NCBI RefSeq assembly: GCF_018449515.1
Contig: NZ_JAAVUQ010000008.1
Coordinates: forward strand, 186,001-250,000
DNA: 64,000 bases
Source of the DNA: Caballeronia sp. dw_19
GTDB lineage: Bacteria > Pseudomonadota > Gammaproteobacteria > Burkholderiales > Burkholderiaceae
Reading direction: 5' to 3'
The position numbers and the translations under genes were made by a program. The notes below the pieces were generated by a model. It was not told the DNA's origin and searched no databases. It saw nothing but the letters and a program-made list of their open reading frames with translations. Of the stretch, positions 1-8,921 are shown piece after piece (position 1 is the first letter of the stretch; the number at the start of each line of letters is the position of its first letter).

Positions 1-895
1 TCGCCCGGTTCGGATGATCTTCCGGATAACCGAGCACGTCGTACATCATCACGGAGTTGGCCATCGCCGGGAAAATCGCGCCGAGGCCATCTTCGCCATT
101 CAACCGTTCATCGACGAAACGCACCGCCGCTTCGACCGCGCGTTGCCGCGTGTGGCGCGGGAACAGCGGATCAGCGGCGCGCAGCACGACATCCACGCAG
201 CGGAACAGCACGAACCAGCCCTGATGCTGATGCGGCGCACGCGCGGCCATGCCGGCGTTCACGGGGGCATCGAAGAACAGTTCATCGATGCGCACGCCCT
301 TCGGATTGCGCGCGCGCGGCCGCTTCGCGTTGAGCACGAGCAGCGGCACGATCACGGTCCGCGCCCAGTACGACACTTTCGACAAATGGAACGGGAACCA
401 CTCGGGCAAGAGCGTGATTTCCACGGGCATCATGGGCACCGCGCGCCACGACACCACGCCGAACAGCGCCAGCAGAATCCGCGTGAACACGTTCGCTTTT
501 TCCGCGCCGCCGGCCGCGATAATCGCGCGGCGCGCGCGCTGCATGTGTTCGGCTTCAGGCGAATCGCCGATCATCTTCAGCGCGAAATACGCCTTCACGG
601 TGGCGCTGACGTCCATCGCGCCATCGGTGAAAAGCGGCCAGCCGCCATCGGCGCGCTGGATCCTGCGCAAGTACCGCGCGATCTTCGCTTCGAGTTCGGG
701 CTTCGGCGTTTCGCCAAGGTAATGCACGAGCAGCACGTACTCGGCGGGAATAGTGGCGTCGGCTTCGAGTTCGTAGAGCCAGTAGCCGTCGGGATGTTGG
801 TCGGCAAGAATGGCATCGGCAGCGCGCGCCACCGACGCTTCCAGCGCCGCCGCCGTCACCGGCTGGATACCGGGCGGCTGGACAGTTTCGTTCAT
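1..895 (-). CDS. shc: Squalene-hopene cyclase, N-terminal part (runs off left edge)
   Basis: Cyclises squalene to hopene, the committed step to hopanoid membrane lipids; family members are membrane-associated. About 298 N-terminal residues are present and the C-terminal half, including the catalytic DXDD region, lies outside the window. Visible family features are the N-terminal stretch around LADQHPDGYWLYELEAD, the QW-type segment RIQRADGGWPLFTDG, and the region KVSYWARTVIVPLLVLNAKRP. The ATG at 895 shares one base with the stop of the upstream hpnE gene (TGATG), so translation is probably coupled. It is the third gene of hpnD-hpnE-shc, all minus strand. Large open frames on the opposite strand here are GC-rich shadows. 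Confidence 0.93.
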   Translation of the reverse strand, partial: MNETVQPPGIQPVTAAALEASVARAADAILADQHPDGYWLYELEADATIPAEYVLLVHYLGETPKPELEAKIARYLRRIQRADGGWPLFTDGAMDVSATVKAYFALKMIGDSPEAEHMQRARRAIIAAGGAEKANVFTRILLALFGVVSWRAVPMMPVEITLLPEWFPFHLSKVSYWARTVIVPLLVLNAKRPRARNPKGVRIDELFFDAPVNAGMAARAPHQHQGWFVLFRCVDVVLRAADPLFPRHTRQRAVEAAVRFVDERLNGEDGLGAIFPAMANSVMMYDVLGYPEDHPNRA

Positions 896-2178
896 CAGCG
901 TTGCACCGAGAAATCAATCGAGGGATTCATAAGCAGGTCCGCGGCCTTCTGGCCGGAGCGGATCGAGCCTTCAATGGTGGCAGGCAGCCCGTTGGCCGTC
1001 CAGTCGCCGGCCAGCATCAGGTTGGACCAGCGCGTCCGCGTGCCCGGCCGGAGGTTTTCCTGGCTCGGCACGGCTGCAAAGGTCGCACGCTTTTCCGTGA
1101 CAATTTGCCATGTCGGCATGCGCTCAACGGGCAAGCGCGCCGCCTTCGCCACTTCTTGCCAGATGGTCTGGGCCAGCGCCTCGCGCGGGGTATCCAGAAG
1201 TCGATCCGCGCCGCTGATGGTCACGGAAAGACGTCCATCGAACGCGAACAGCCATTCGGCGGTGCCGTTCAACAAACCGGTCATCGGCTCGAAGGCGAGC
1301 GGCGGATCAATAGCGAAATGCGCATTGACGATCGCGCGGAATTCGTTCGGCGCGGTAAGCCCCGGCACAAGTTGTTGCGCGACGTTGGGCGGTACGGCAA
1401 GCACCACGCCGTCGTGAACACCGATGTCCACGCGGCCATCGTCGAAATCAAGCGACGTCACGCGCGTCTTCGAATCCGTGCCGGCGAAGCCGATCTCACG
1501 GACCCGCGACCCGAGCTTGATCTCCGCGCCGCCATATTGCAGCAGACGCAACGCGGGATCGACGAACGCATGGCCCAAGCCGTTGCGTGCGACCAGCGGA
1601 CGGCACGCCTGACCGCCAAGCAGCAGCGATTCCTTCAGCACGTTGCCGGCGAGCACCGCGCTGCCTTCACGCGGATCCACATTCAGCACGGCCAGGAACA
1701 GCGGGTTGATCAGCGCGTCCCACAAGCGCCCGTTCGTGCGCATGGTTTGCTGCATCGTGCGTCCGGGTTTGGCGAACAGCAGCGGCGCCAGCGACAAATA
1801 ATCCGCGGGCATGGTGCCCGGAACACGCGCGGCGGAATCGAAGATCCAGCCCGGCACGCGGCCCGGCGATAGCTTCACGGTCCAGCGCGCGCCGCTGCGC
1901 AAATCCATGAACGGAAACTCGGGCTGGGTCGGGCCGACGAGTTCATCGGCCGCGCCAATCGCCTTGGCATAACTCAGCGTGGCGTGGTTGCCCGACAGCA
2001 CCAGATGGTTGCCGTTATCGATCGTGGCGTTGAGCTTGATATCGAAGTAAGAACGGCATCGGCCGCCAGCGTGCGGCGCGGCTTCGTGCAGGACCACACG
2101 CGCGCCACGGCGCTGCAACTGGACCGCGGCGGCGAGTCCCGACAACCCGGCGCCAATCACATGAACGAGACGCGACAT
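895..2178 (-). CDS. hpnE: Hydroxysqualene dehydroxylase HpnE (FAD-dependent)
   Basis: Reduces hydroxysqualene to squalene, the last step of the HpnC/D/E route that feeds squalene-hopene cyclase. The 427-residue protein opens with a Rossmann FAD-binding motif, VHVIGAGLSGLAAAVQL, followed by the amine-oxidase-like GGRCRSY segment, and ends with the FAD-contact region LMLAGDWTANGLPATIEGSIRSG. An in-frame upstream ATG at 2205 exists, but the start at 2178 places the nucleotide-binding motif at the usual N-terminal position and overlaps the hpnD stop by one base (TGATG). Its own stop likewise overlaps the shc start. HpnC is not seen in the window. Confidence 0.92.
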   Translation of the reverse strand: MSRLVHVIGAGLSGLAAAVQLQRRGARVVLHEAAPHAGGRCRSYFDIKLNATIDNGNHLVLSGNHATLSYAKAIGAADELVGPTQPEFPFMDLRSGARWTVKLSPGRVPGWIFDSAARVPGTMPADYLSLAPLLFAKPGRTMQQTMRTNGRLWDALINPLFLAVLNVDPREGSAVLAGNVLKESLLLGGQACRPLVARNGLGHAFVDPALRLLQYGGAEIKLGSRVREIGFAGTDSKTRVTSLDFDDGRVDIGVHDGVVLAVPPNVAQQLVPGLTAPNEFRAIVNAHFAIDPPLAFEPMTGLLNGTAEWLFAFDGRLSVTISGADRLLDTPREALAQTIWQEVAKAARLPVERMPTWQIVTEKRATFAAVPSQENLRPGTRTRWSNLMLAGDWTANGLPATIEGSIRSGQKAADLLMNPSIDFSVQR

Positions 2179-3023
2179 CAGAAAATATGTCGCGCGACGA
2201 TCCACAGCAACCGCGAACGCGGCGTGCGGACGTGGTTGCGCGGGAGATCGAAGCCGCGCTTCAAATTCGCTTCAAGCACGCACCGGTACGCACCCGACAT
2301 GATGCGCGGCGCCCGCACCTGAACACGCGGCGCGGTCGCCATGATCGCGTCGGATTGCGCGTAGTGGGAACGGGCGCGATCGGCAAGCGTCAGGCAGACG
2401 CGCGGCAAGCGGGCATCGTTGACGATGGACGCGATGTCGGTCGTGGAAATGCCTTCGCGGGACAGCAGTTCTCGCGGCAGATAAACACGCCCAATGCCGG
2501 CGTCTTCATCAATGTCACGAAGAATGTTCGTGAGCTGCAGCGCGCGGCCGAGGTGGTGCGCGAGACGCCGTCCGGCATCTTCGTGCATCCCGAATATCCT
2601 CACCGATAACCGCCCGACCGCGCTCGCCACGCGGTCGCAATACAGGTCGAGCGTGGCTTCGTCGGGCGCGACGATGTCTTCGGCGGCGTCCATCGCCATG
2701 CCGTCGATCACGGCAATGAAGTCATCGCGCGAGAGATGAAAGCCCTGGATATGGTGCGTCAACGCGGCCAGCGACCTGCGCGGCTTGCCGGCGTAGCAAT
2801 CGTGTATATCCGCGCGCCATTGTTCGAGCGCGGCGGCGCGTTCGCCGCGCGGCAATGTGCCGTCGGCAATATCGTCAACCGCGCGACAGAACGCGTAGAC
2901 CTGATACATGGCGTCGCGCTGCGCAGCCGGCAGGATGCGCATGGCGAGATAGAACGAACTACCCGACGTTACCTTGGCAACGTCGGGAGCAGGATCGTCG
3001 GCGATAAGATTGGAAACGGCCAA
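2178..3023 (-). CDS. hpnD: Presqualene diphosphate synthase HpnD
   Basis: Condenses two farnesyl diphosphates to presqualene diphosphate. The trans-isoprenyl-diphosphate-synthase fold shows both aspartate-rich metal-binding motifs: AVDDIAD near residue 45, and LTNILRDIDEDA with RVYLPRE further on. I prefer a TTG start at 3023 because it has GGAG six bases upstream, gives the usual family length of about 281 residues, and begins MAVSNLIADDP, as in relatives. The open frame extends upstream to ATGs at 3098 and 3188, but that extension (RRLKPVSKPCRACIQ) does not look conserved. A match to the origin iteron lies inside the gene at 2587-2604. Confidence 0.9.
   Translation of the reverse strand: MAVSNLIADDPAPDVAKVTSGSSFYLAMRILPAAQRDAMYQVYAFCRAVDDIADGTLPRGERAAALEQWRADIHDCYAGKPRRSLAALTHHIQGFHLSRDDFIAVIDGMAMDAAEDIVAPDEATLDLYCDRVASAVGRLSVRIFGMHEDAGRRLAHHLGRALQLTNILRDIDEDAGIGRVYLPRELLSREGISTTDIASIVNDARLPRVCLTLADRARSHYAQSDAIMATAPRVQVRAPRIMSGAYRCVLEANLKRGFDLPRNHVRTPRSRLLWIVARHIF
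2587..2604 (-). repeat. Origin-type iteron match inside hpnD
   Basis: On the minus strand this reads GGTGAG-GATATT-CGGGAT. It has the two boxes and six-base AT-rich spacer of the iterons in the 42.6-43.9 kb origin. It lies in coding sequence (hpnD residues FGMHEDAG and neighbours), so it could be chance. Confidence 0.4.
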
Positions 3024-3260
3024 GACGGACTCCGCTGTGGCGCCCCCAAGGGCAGCAAGTGTTAAATCGGGCGCCGGGCATCCGGCTTCATGGAACATGC
3101 TTTGAAGCTGAATGCAAGCCCGGCATGGCTTGGACACCGGCTTCAGGCGGCGTGCAAGCCATGCCGGAAGCGGCGAAAAGTATATCAAGTTTGTGAAGCG
3201 TTGCCCTGAGGTCTCCTGCCGCGTACTTTCAACACGCTTTCCACGCGCCCTCCGCCGGCC

Positions 3261-3974
3261 TCAACCTTCGTACGAAACATCGGCCGTCAGCATATATCCC
3301 TCGTTGCGCACCGTGCGGATCAGCGCGGCGCCGCGCGCCGTATCCTTCAAGTGCTGACGCAGGCGGCTGATACAGACATCGATAGAACGATCCAGCGGCG
3401 TATGGTTCTTGCCGAAAACTTCGTCAAGCAGATAATCGCGCGAAAGCGGCCGGTTGGGGTGATCCAGCAGCGTGCGCAATGTCCGGTAATCGGAACCACC
3501 GAGCGTGATCACCACGCCCTCCGGCGACAGCATCTGCTTCGTGCGCGTGTCGAGCCGCCAGCCGGCAAACGTGATACCGGCGATGGAATCCGCCGGGCGC
3601 GCATTGGGCATCGCCCGGCTGCGCCGCAAAACCACCTTGATCTTCGCGACCAGTTCACGCGGGTCGAAGGGCTTTGGCAAATAATCGTCGGCGCCCATTT
3701 CAAGGCCGAGCACGCGGTCGAGCAGACCACCGCGCGCACTCAGCATGACGATCGGAACCGTGCTGCTGCGACGCAATTCCCGCGTGAGATCGAGGCCGTC
3801 CTCGCCGTCCAGCATGAGGTCGAGCACGACCAGGTCAATGCGCGACGAGTTGATGATCTGCTTCATCTGCGCGCCGCTTTTTGCAGCTTGCGCGCCGTAA
3901 CCCATGCTGCCGAGGTAATCGAGCAGGAGTTGCCGGATGTTCGGATCGTCATCGACGACGAGTATCTGGTCCAT
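3261..3974 (-). CDS. OmpR/PhoB-family response regulator
   Basis: Two-component transcription factor of 237 residues. The receiver domain (about 1-118) has the acidic pocket VVDDDP and the phosphoacceptor Asp52 in VVLDLMLDG, then the conserved Thr/Ser and Lys regions (VMLSARG, YLPKPFDP). A winged-helix DNA-binding domain follows (about 135-232), with the recognition region SRDYLLDEVFGKNHTPLDRSIDVCISRLRQHL. The ATG at 3974 is preceded by an AAGAAAG Shine-Dalgarno; an upstream in-frame ATG at 4106 would add an unconserved 44-residue tail. No kinase is co-oriented next to it. The divergent hybrid kinase at 4586 is a possible partner, but that kinase carries its own receiver. Confidence 0.88.
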   Translation of the reverse strand: MDQILVVDDDPNIRQLLLDYLGSMGYGAQAAKSGAQMKQIINSSRIDLVVLDLMLDGEDGLDLTRELRRSSTVPIVMLSARGGLLDRVLGLEMGADDYLPKPFDPRELVAKIKVVLRRSRAMPNARPADSIAGITFAGWRLDTRTKQMLSPEGVVITLGGSDYRTLRTLLDHPNRPLSRDYLLDEVFGKNHTPLDRSIDVCISRLRQHLKDTARGAALIRTVRNEGYMLTADVSYEG

Positions 3975-4585
3975 GTGTTCTTTCTTCTTGCCGTGAACGC
4001 TGGGTGAACGCTGGGTGAGCGCTATTACGCCGCGGCTGGCGTGTCTGATTCCGCGATGGACATAGCGGCCAGATCCCGCGCCAACACGTTCCATTGCAAA
4101 TCGCAATCATTCTTATTCAGCAGGGTATCACATGTCGGTTTTACGGATTTGCCGCCGCATCGCTTGGCTGGCGTGGCTTTCGCGATGGCGCTGCTTGAAG
4201 AAAACCATCCGGTTTTGATTGACGATCTCACCAATCGATCGCGCATCGCGGGCAAGGTTTAGAGAGCACGTCCCGGCACCGCCCCTGAAGCCAATATTGC
4301 TCGCCAACTTTACCCGGTGCGCCGCTTTTTACCGCCTCGCGTCTCCGCCCGTCCGAGCATTACCTCTTCCCAATCCCCGCGCTTTAAACGTCGATGCCGG
4401 GTAGTTGGCAGCACATCGATTCAGCGGCGCAAAGGCACGATTTATGCACGCATTCTCTCTCCCGAGCGCGGGCGACAACCAAACGAACGGCTAAAATGCG
4501 CGCAATTCCGCGTGCCGCATTCGCTGCCTTCATCGGTGCATAAAGATGCCGCGCTCAGCCATTCACATCGGGACGACGAATCACC
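3975..4585. other. Divergent intergenic region between response regulator and kinase
   Basis: This 611-base stretch separates two divergent genes and should hold both promoters. Small open frames on both strands (about 4025-4262) lack a convincing ribosome site or recognisable product. The main signal is a Fur-box-like sequence at 4096-4117. Confidence 0.6.
4096..4117 (+). promoter_or_regulatory. Fur-box-like site
   Basis: The plus strand reads GCAAATCGCA then ATCATTCTTATT. This differs at a few positions from the form commonly found before iron-regulated Burkholderia genes, GCAAATGCGA then ATCATTCTCATT (recalled, not searched). It lies about 120 bases upstream of the response regulator start and 470 bases upstream of the kinase start, so which gene it controls is open. 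Confidence 0.45.
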
Positions 4586-6847
4586 ATGACGCCGCAACGC
4601 GAGGAATCGGGCGCTGACCATTGGCAGGACGAGCCGCCGTTTCCCGTGGTACCCGAGCGTAACTTCGCCGCCCAGCGCATGACCCTGCGGGTCCTGCTGA
4701 TCGCGGCTATCGTTTTGCCCTGCCTGTATGTTGCGGCCATGTCGTGGAGTGATCTGAAAGGACGCGAAGCCGATGCCGCCGAGGTGGTCGACCGCAACGC
4801 GCATGTGGCCGAAGAACATGCGCTGAAAGTCTTCGACATGAACGAGACGCTCAACGCCCGCGTGATCGACCTGATCGACGGCGTGGACGACGACACCCTG
4901 CGCCGCGAAGAACTCGCCGTTCACAACAAACTGGCGGCCATGGGCGGCGGTTATCCGCAAGTGGCGGCGGTGAGCATTATCGGCCCGGATGGACGCCTGA
5001 TTGCCACGAGCCGCGTTTTCCCCTCGCCGGATGTATCGATTGCAACCCGCGACGACTTCGTCGGCATCCGCGACAACAAGATGTTTGAAAACGTCTCCCG
5101 CGTGATGTTCGGCAACGTGGCGGGGGAAACCGTGTTCAACACGGCCGTGCTGCGCAAGACCCCGGATGGCCGCTTCGCCGGCATTGTGACCGTCGCGCTT
5201 CGTCCCAGCTACTTTGGCGCGTTCTATCGCGAGCTGCTGGGCGAACACTCCACGGTGTCGCTCGGCCTCACGCGCGCAGACGGCGCCGTGCTCGCCTGGT
5301 ATCCCGCGCGGCCGCCCGAGCGCATGGAACTGGCCGCCAGTTCGCCATTGCGCGAAGCGTATGCGTCGGGAGAGCGGAACGGCGTCGTGCGAATGCGCTC
5401 AGGGCTCGACAATCAAATGAAGATCGTGGCGTACCGCAAGGTGGGGAGTTATCCGGTGTATGTGTCCAGCGGATATCCCCTCGCCACCATCTGGGCCGCG
5501 TGGTATCGGCATGTCACCGTATTGATGCTGTCCTTGTTCGCGCCGTGCGTGGTGTTGTGGGGCGTGATCTGGTTGTCGCTGCGCCGCCTCGCGAATGAAG
5601 AAGATGCCTGGGAGCGCTGGCAAGCGGAAGCGTCCATGCGTCGTTCTATCGAATCGGCTTACCGGCAGGCGCGCAAGATGGAAGCGCTGGGCAATCTGGT
5701 CGGCAGCGTCGCGCATGACTTCAACAACCTGCTGATGATCCTCTCAACGAACGTCCAGATTGTCCGGCGACGCGGCGCTACCGGACTGGATCGCGAGTTG
5801 TCGGCCATGGAACGTGCGCTTAAAAGCGGCCAGTCGCTGACGCGTCAGTTGCTCGGCGTCGCCCGCAAGCAGCCGCTGCGCAACGAGACCATCGCGATCG
5901 GCAAGTGGCTGCCGGCCTGCCGCGAACTACTGAAAGCATCGCTGGGCGCGAAGGTCGCGCTGAATCTCGAAACGAATAGCGATGTGTGGCCCGTTCGCGT
6001 CGATGCAGCCGAACTGGAGCTTGCACTGATCAACGTGGCCGTGAACGCCCGCGACGCCATGCCGAACGGCGGCACCTTCTCGGTCCGCGCGGACAACGTG
6101 CATTTTCGACACGAGGACGGGTTTCCGATCATCGGCGAATTCGTGCAGTTGACGCTGGAGGACACGGGCGCGGGCATGGGTCCGGAGATCCTCGGCCGTG
6201 CGTTCGAACCCTTGTTCACCACCAAGTCCAAAGGCATGGGCACCGGGCTGGGCCTGCCGCAAGTGTTCGCGTTCTGCGAGCGGGCGGGCGGCGTGGCCAC
6301 TATCGACAGCGCAGTCGGCGCAGGCACGTCGGTGCGGCTCTATCTGCCGCGCGCGAGCGCAACCGCACCCGAAGCGCTCGACGCGCAACACGACACGGCC
6401 GCGGCCAGCGAATCGCACGGGTTGCGCGTACTGCTGGTGGAAGATAACGAAGAAGTTGCTGCCGGCACCGAAGCGTTGTTGTCGATGATGAATCACGACG
6501 TCACGCATGTCTTCAACGCGGACGGCGCGATCGCCATGCTGGAGGCGGCCCGTCGCGACGTCACGCATGACGGTGCGCTGCCATTCGACGTCGTGCTCTC
6601 CGATATCCACATGCCGGGCAAACTGAACGGCATCGACCTGGCCGAGATCCTGCAAAGCTGGACGCCGCGCGTGCCGGTGATCCTGGTGACGGGTTATGCC
6701 GAAGAACTGGACCGGGCGCGTCAGGTCGATGCGCGCGTGTTGTCCAAACCGTTCGATATCGCCCTGCTCGATTCGCTTCTGCAAGCCATTCGCGAAGACT
6801 TGAGCGCACGCGCCGACAATCGCGAGCACGGCGAAGCCCCGCACTGA
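4586..6847 (+). CDS. Membrane hybrid sensor histidine kinase
   Basis: Senses a periplasmic signal and passes phosphate internally to a C-terminal receiver. The 753 residues read: cytoplasmic tail; transmembrane helix at about 33-52 (VLLIAAIVLPCLYVAAM); a dCache-like periplasmic region to about 310; a second transmembrane helix at about 312-332; HisKA with His377 in GSVAHDFNNLL; a HATPase with N, G1 (EDTGAGMG) and G2 (GTGLGLPQVFAF) boxes; and a receiver whose phosphoacceptor is Asp673 in VVLSDIHMPG. No DNA-binding output is attached, so phosphotransfer to another protein, possibly the divergent regulator at 3261-3974, is likely but unproven. Confidence 0.9.
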   Translation: MTPQREESGADHWQDEPPFPVVPERNFAAQRMTLRVLLIAAIVLPCLYVAAMSWSDLKGREADAAEVVDRNAHVAEEHALKVFDMNETLNARVIDLIDGVDDDTLRREELAVHNKLAAMGGGYPQVAAVSIIGPDGRLIATSRVFPSPDVSIATRDDFVGIRDNKMFENVSRVMFGNVAGETVFNTAVLRKTPDGRFAGIVTVALRPSYFGAFYRELLGEHSTVSLGLTRADGAVLAWYPARPPERMELAASSPLREAYASGERNGVVRMRSGLDNQMKIVAYRKVGSYPVYVSSGYPLATIWAAWYRHVTVLMLSLFAPCVVLWGVIWLSLRRLANEEDAWERWQAEASMRRSIESAYRQARKMEALGNLVGSVAHDFNNLLMILSTNVQIVRRRGATGLDRELSAMERALKSGQSLTRQLLGVARKQPLRNETIAIGKWLPACRELLKASLGAKVALNLETNSDVWPVRVDAAELELALINVAVNARDAMPNGGTFSVRADNVHFRHEDGFPIIGEFVQLTLEDTGAGMGPEILGRAFEPLFTTKSKGMGTGLGLPQVFAFCERAGGVATIDSAVGAGTSVRLYLPRASATAPEALDAQHDTAAASESHGLRVLLVEDNEEVAAGTEALLSMMNHDVTHVFNADGAIAMLEAARRDVTHDGALPFDVVLSDIHMPGKLNGIDLAEILQSWTPRVPVILVTGYAEELDRARQVDARVLSKPFDIALLDSLLQAIREDLSARADNREHGEAPH

Positions 6848-7041
6848 GTCGAGCTGCCTTTTCCACACGGTTTGTAAAAACATCCGCTCGCGGGCGGGCA
6901 TCGGGCGGAGTCGTCCGGGGCTTTGCATGGCGTCGCAGCGCGCACGCACGCGACCCGGCACGCGAGTTGCGAGCCTGACGGGGAATTGCGGCGAATCCGT
7001 CTGAAGCGCCGCAACCCAATCAGGCCACTCAGGAGGCAGCC

Positions 7042-8283
7042 ATGCGACACACCGTTATTGGTATCTTCGATACCTACGACCAGGCCGAAGTGGCGCGCAG
7101 CGCACTAGTCGCGTCGGGTTTTGCGCGTTCCGACATCGAACTCCAGGCCGCGCCCGAACCTTCCTCGCCCGATGACCCGGCTCTCGCGCCCGGCGCCGGG
7201 CAGCCCCCCGAAACCGGCGGTGTGCTGGCGAATATCGAACGCTTCTTTTCGATGCTGTTCGGGGGCCGCGATCAACCGCCCGAAGTGGCGCATTACTCCG
7301 AAGCCGTGCGGCGCGGGGCGGTGCTGGTGGCCGTCGATACCGCAACCGAGACGCTCGCCAACACCGCGCGGCAGACGCTCGCTGAGCAAGGCGCAATCGA
7401 TATAGACGAACGCGCGGCCAGTTGGGGCACGCTGAATCATTCACGCACGGCAGGGACGACACGGCCAGTAACCGATGAAGCCGGGAGCCGCGATCATTCG
7501 CTGCTCGACGAACTCGGCCTGGGCTCAGGCAGCGCCGTACCGGGACACGCGCCGGTGAATCCGCCGGCAGATCCACTTGACCCCGTTCGCGCCGATGCCA
7601 ACCGGGCACGCGCTTATCCGCATGCGGATCGTGACGATCCGGCTGTGCAGCCGCTCGACCCGATCAGCCCGGTCAGCCGCGATGTATTTGCCGGCGGCAG
7701 CGATTCGTCGTACCGCGCAACAGGTGGCGATCCGATGACCAGCGGCACGGTCTGGCAAGACACGAAGGAAACGACATTGCGCGCGGCCGGCGCGGAGGAC
7801 CCGTTGACCGGAACGACTCCCGCCCAAGGCTGGCGCGCTGTCGATCCGCTTGATCCGCTGGATGAAACCGAAGCGTCAGATCGAGTGGGTGCCGCACGCG
7901 CCACCAGCACGAGCATGCCGGGCTCGCCGGTTCCGGGGTCGCTCAGCCAGACCGGGGACTCCTTGCTCGGGACGCGTCGGGGCGAGATGAGCACGATGCC
8001 GGACGAGTACATGGAGTACGAGGATGAGTTTCGCACGGACTACGAATCGAAGTACGCGGCGACGGGTACGAGTTACGAAGAGTACGAGGAAGCGTATCGA
8101 TACGGCGTCACAGCGGCCAGCGACGAGCGTTATCACCGCCGCAACTGGGACGACACGATGGAAACCGAACTGCGCCACGACTGGGAAGGCCGCAGTTCAG
8201 GCGGCCATGACACATGGGAGCGCTTCAAGCTCGCGGTGCGTCATGGCTGGGAGCGTGTGACCGGGCATCAACATCATCTGTAA
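7042..8283 (+). CDS. Acidic general-stress-type protein, low-complexity middle
   Basis: Function unknown; 413 residues with no signal peptide or membrane segment. The N-terminal 110 residues (HTVIGIFDTYDQAEVARSAL ... VLVAVDTATETLANTARQTL) resemble the general stress protein 17M/YflT-like ferredoxin-fold domain. The middle, about 140-310, is disordered and carries repeated DPLDP/PLDPI-type segments. The C-terminal 100 residues are very acidic and aromatic (EYEDEFRTDYESKYAA, EEYEEAYRYGVTAASDERYHRRNWDDTM), resembling tails of stress proteins with a Y-x-x-G-x-x-A-x-x-x-R-x-x-x-x-W pattern. The gene is monocistronic, has GGAGG-type sequence before the ATG, and is closed by the hairpin at 8322. Confidence 0.7.
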   Translation: MRHTVIGIFDTYDQAEVARSALVASGFARSDIELQAAPEPSSPDDPALAPGAGQPPETGGVLANIERFFSMLFGGRDQPPEVAHYSEAVRRGAVLVAVDTATETLANTARQTLAEQGAIDIDERAASWGTLNHSRTAGTTRPVTDEAGSRDHSLLDELGLGSGSAVPGHAPVNPPADPLDPVRADANRARAYPHADRDDPAVQPLDPISPVSRDVFAGGSDSSYRATGGDPMTSGTVWQDTKETTLRAAGAEDPLTGTTPAQGWRAVDPLDPLDETEASDRVGAARATSTSMPGSPVPGSLSQTGDSLLGTRRGEMSTMPDEYMEYEDEFRTDYESKYAATGTSYEEYEEAYRYGVTAASDERYHRRNWDDTMETELRHDWEGRSSGGHDTWERFKLAVRHGWERVTGHQHHL

Positions 8284-8321
8284 CTCGCGCTGCTCATCGA
8301 TTCAGCGCGTTGCAGCGCGTT

Positions 8322-8361
8322 AAAACGCCAACGGCCCGCTAAAGCGGGCCGTTGGCGTTTT
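8322..8361. terminator. Bidirectional intrinsic terminator
   Basis: A perfect inverted repeat, AAAACGCCAACGGCCCGCT facing AAGCGGGCCGTTGGCGTTTT, lies between the convergent genes ending at 8283 and 8367. It has A and T tracts on both flanks, so it can stop transcription from either side. Confidence 0.9.
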
Positions 8362-8366
8362 GCAGT

Positions 8367-8921
8367 CTAAACCGTCGCAAGGCGCTGAACCCACGCGACG
8401 TATTTATCGACGAAATTCTGCAGGAACTTGCGCGTGTCCTCGTTCACGATCGTGCCGCTGGCATCGATACGGTTCGCATCGTGCTTGACGAACATCTCCG
8501 GGTGACCCATCAGCGTTACATCGAGGTAAGCGAGCACATTTCGCAGATGCGCCTGCGCGAGCGCCGTACCGGTCGCACCCGGCGACGTGCCGAGCACCGC
8601 GCCCGGCTTGTTGCCCCACGCGCTGTGGCCCCACGGCCGCGATCCCCAGTCCAGCGCATTCTTCAGCACGCCGGGAATCGAACGGTTGTATTCCGGCGTC
8701 ACGAACAGCAAGCCATTCGCCGCCAGTATCTTTTCCTTAAAGGTTCGCGCGACTTCGGGGAAATCGCTGTCGTAGTCCTGGCTATAGAGCGGCAAGCTCG
8801 CGATGTCCAGGAACTCGAACGAAAAATCCGCGGGCGCAAGCGACGTTACAGCGTGCGCGAGCTGCTTGTTAAATGACTCTCGGCGAATGCTGCCAACAAC
8901 AACCGCAATCTTGTAGGTCAT
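8367..8921 (-). CDS. NADPH-dependent FMN reductase (ChrR-like)
   Basis: Flavodoxin-like NAD(P)H:quinone/chromate-type reductase of 184 residues, cytosolic. The FMN phosphate-binding loop GSIRRESFNKQLA sits at the N-terminus, and the family segment LLFVTPEYNRSIPGVLKNALDW precedes PGAVLGTSPGATGTALAQ. This places it with ChrR/YieF-type reductases; the natural substrate cannot be read from sequence. It is transcribed alone, convergent with the stress-type gene and sharing its terminator. Confidence 0.88.
   Translation of the reverse strand: MTYKIAVVVGSIRRESFNKQLAHAVTSLAPADFSFEFLDIASLPLYSQDYDSDFPEVARTFKEKILAANGLLFVTPEYNRSIPGVLKNALDWGSRPWGHSAWGNKPGAVLGTSPGATGTALAQAHLRNVLAYLDVTLMGHPEMFVKHDANRIDASGTIVNEDTRKFLQNFVDKYVAWVQRLATV

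Noticed and set aside
14..1872. Long plus-strand open frames (467 and 323 codons) over the hopanoid genes
   Set aside because: Antisense shadows of shc and hpnE; composition is His/Arg-rich and no family pattern is seen.
4025..4262. Small open frames on both strands between the response regulator and the kinase
   Set aside because: Overlap each other, lack ribosome sites and recognisable products; the Fur-like box lies inside them.
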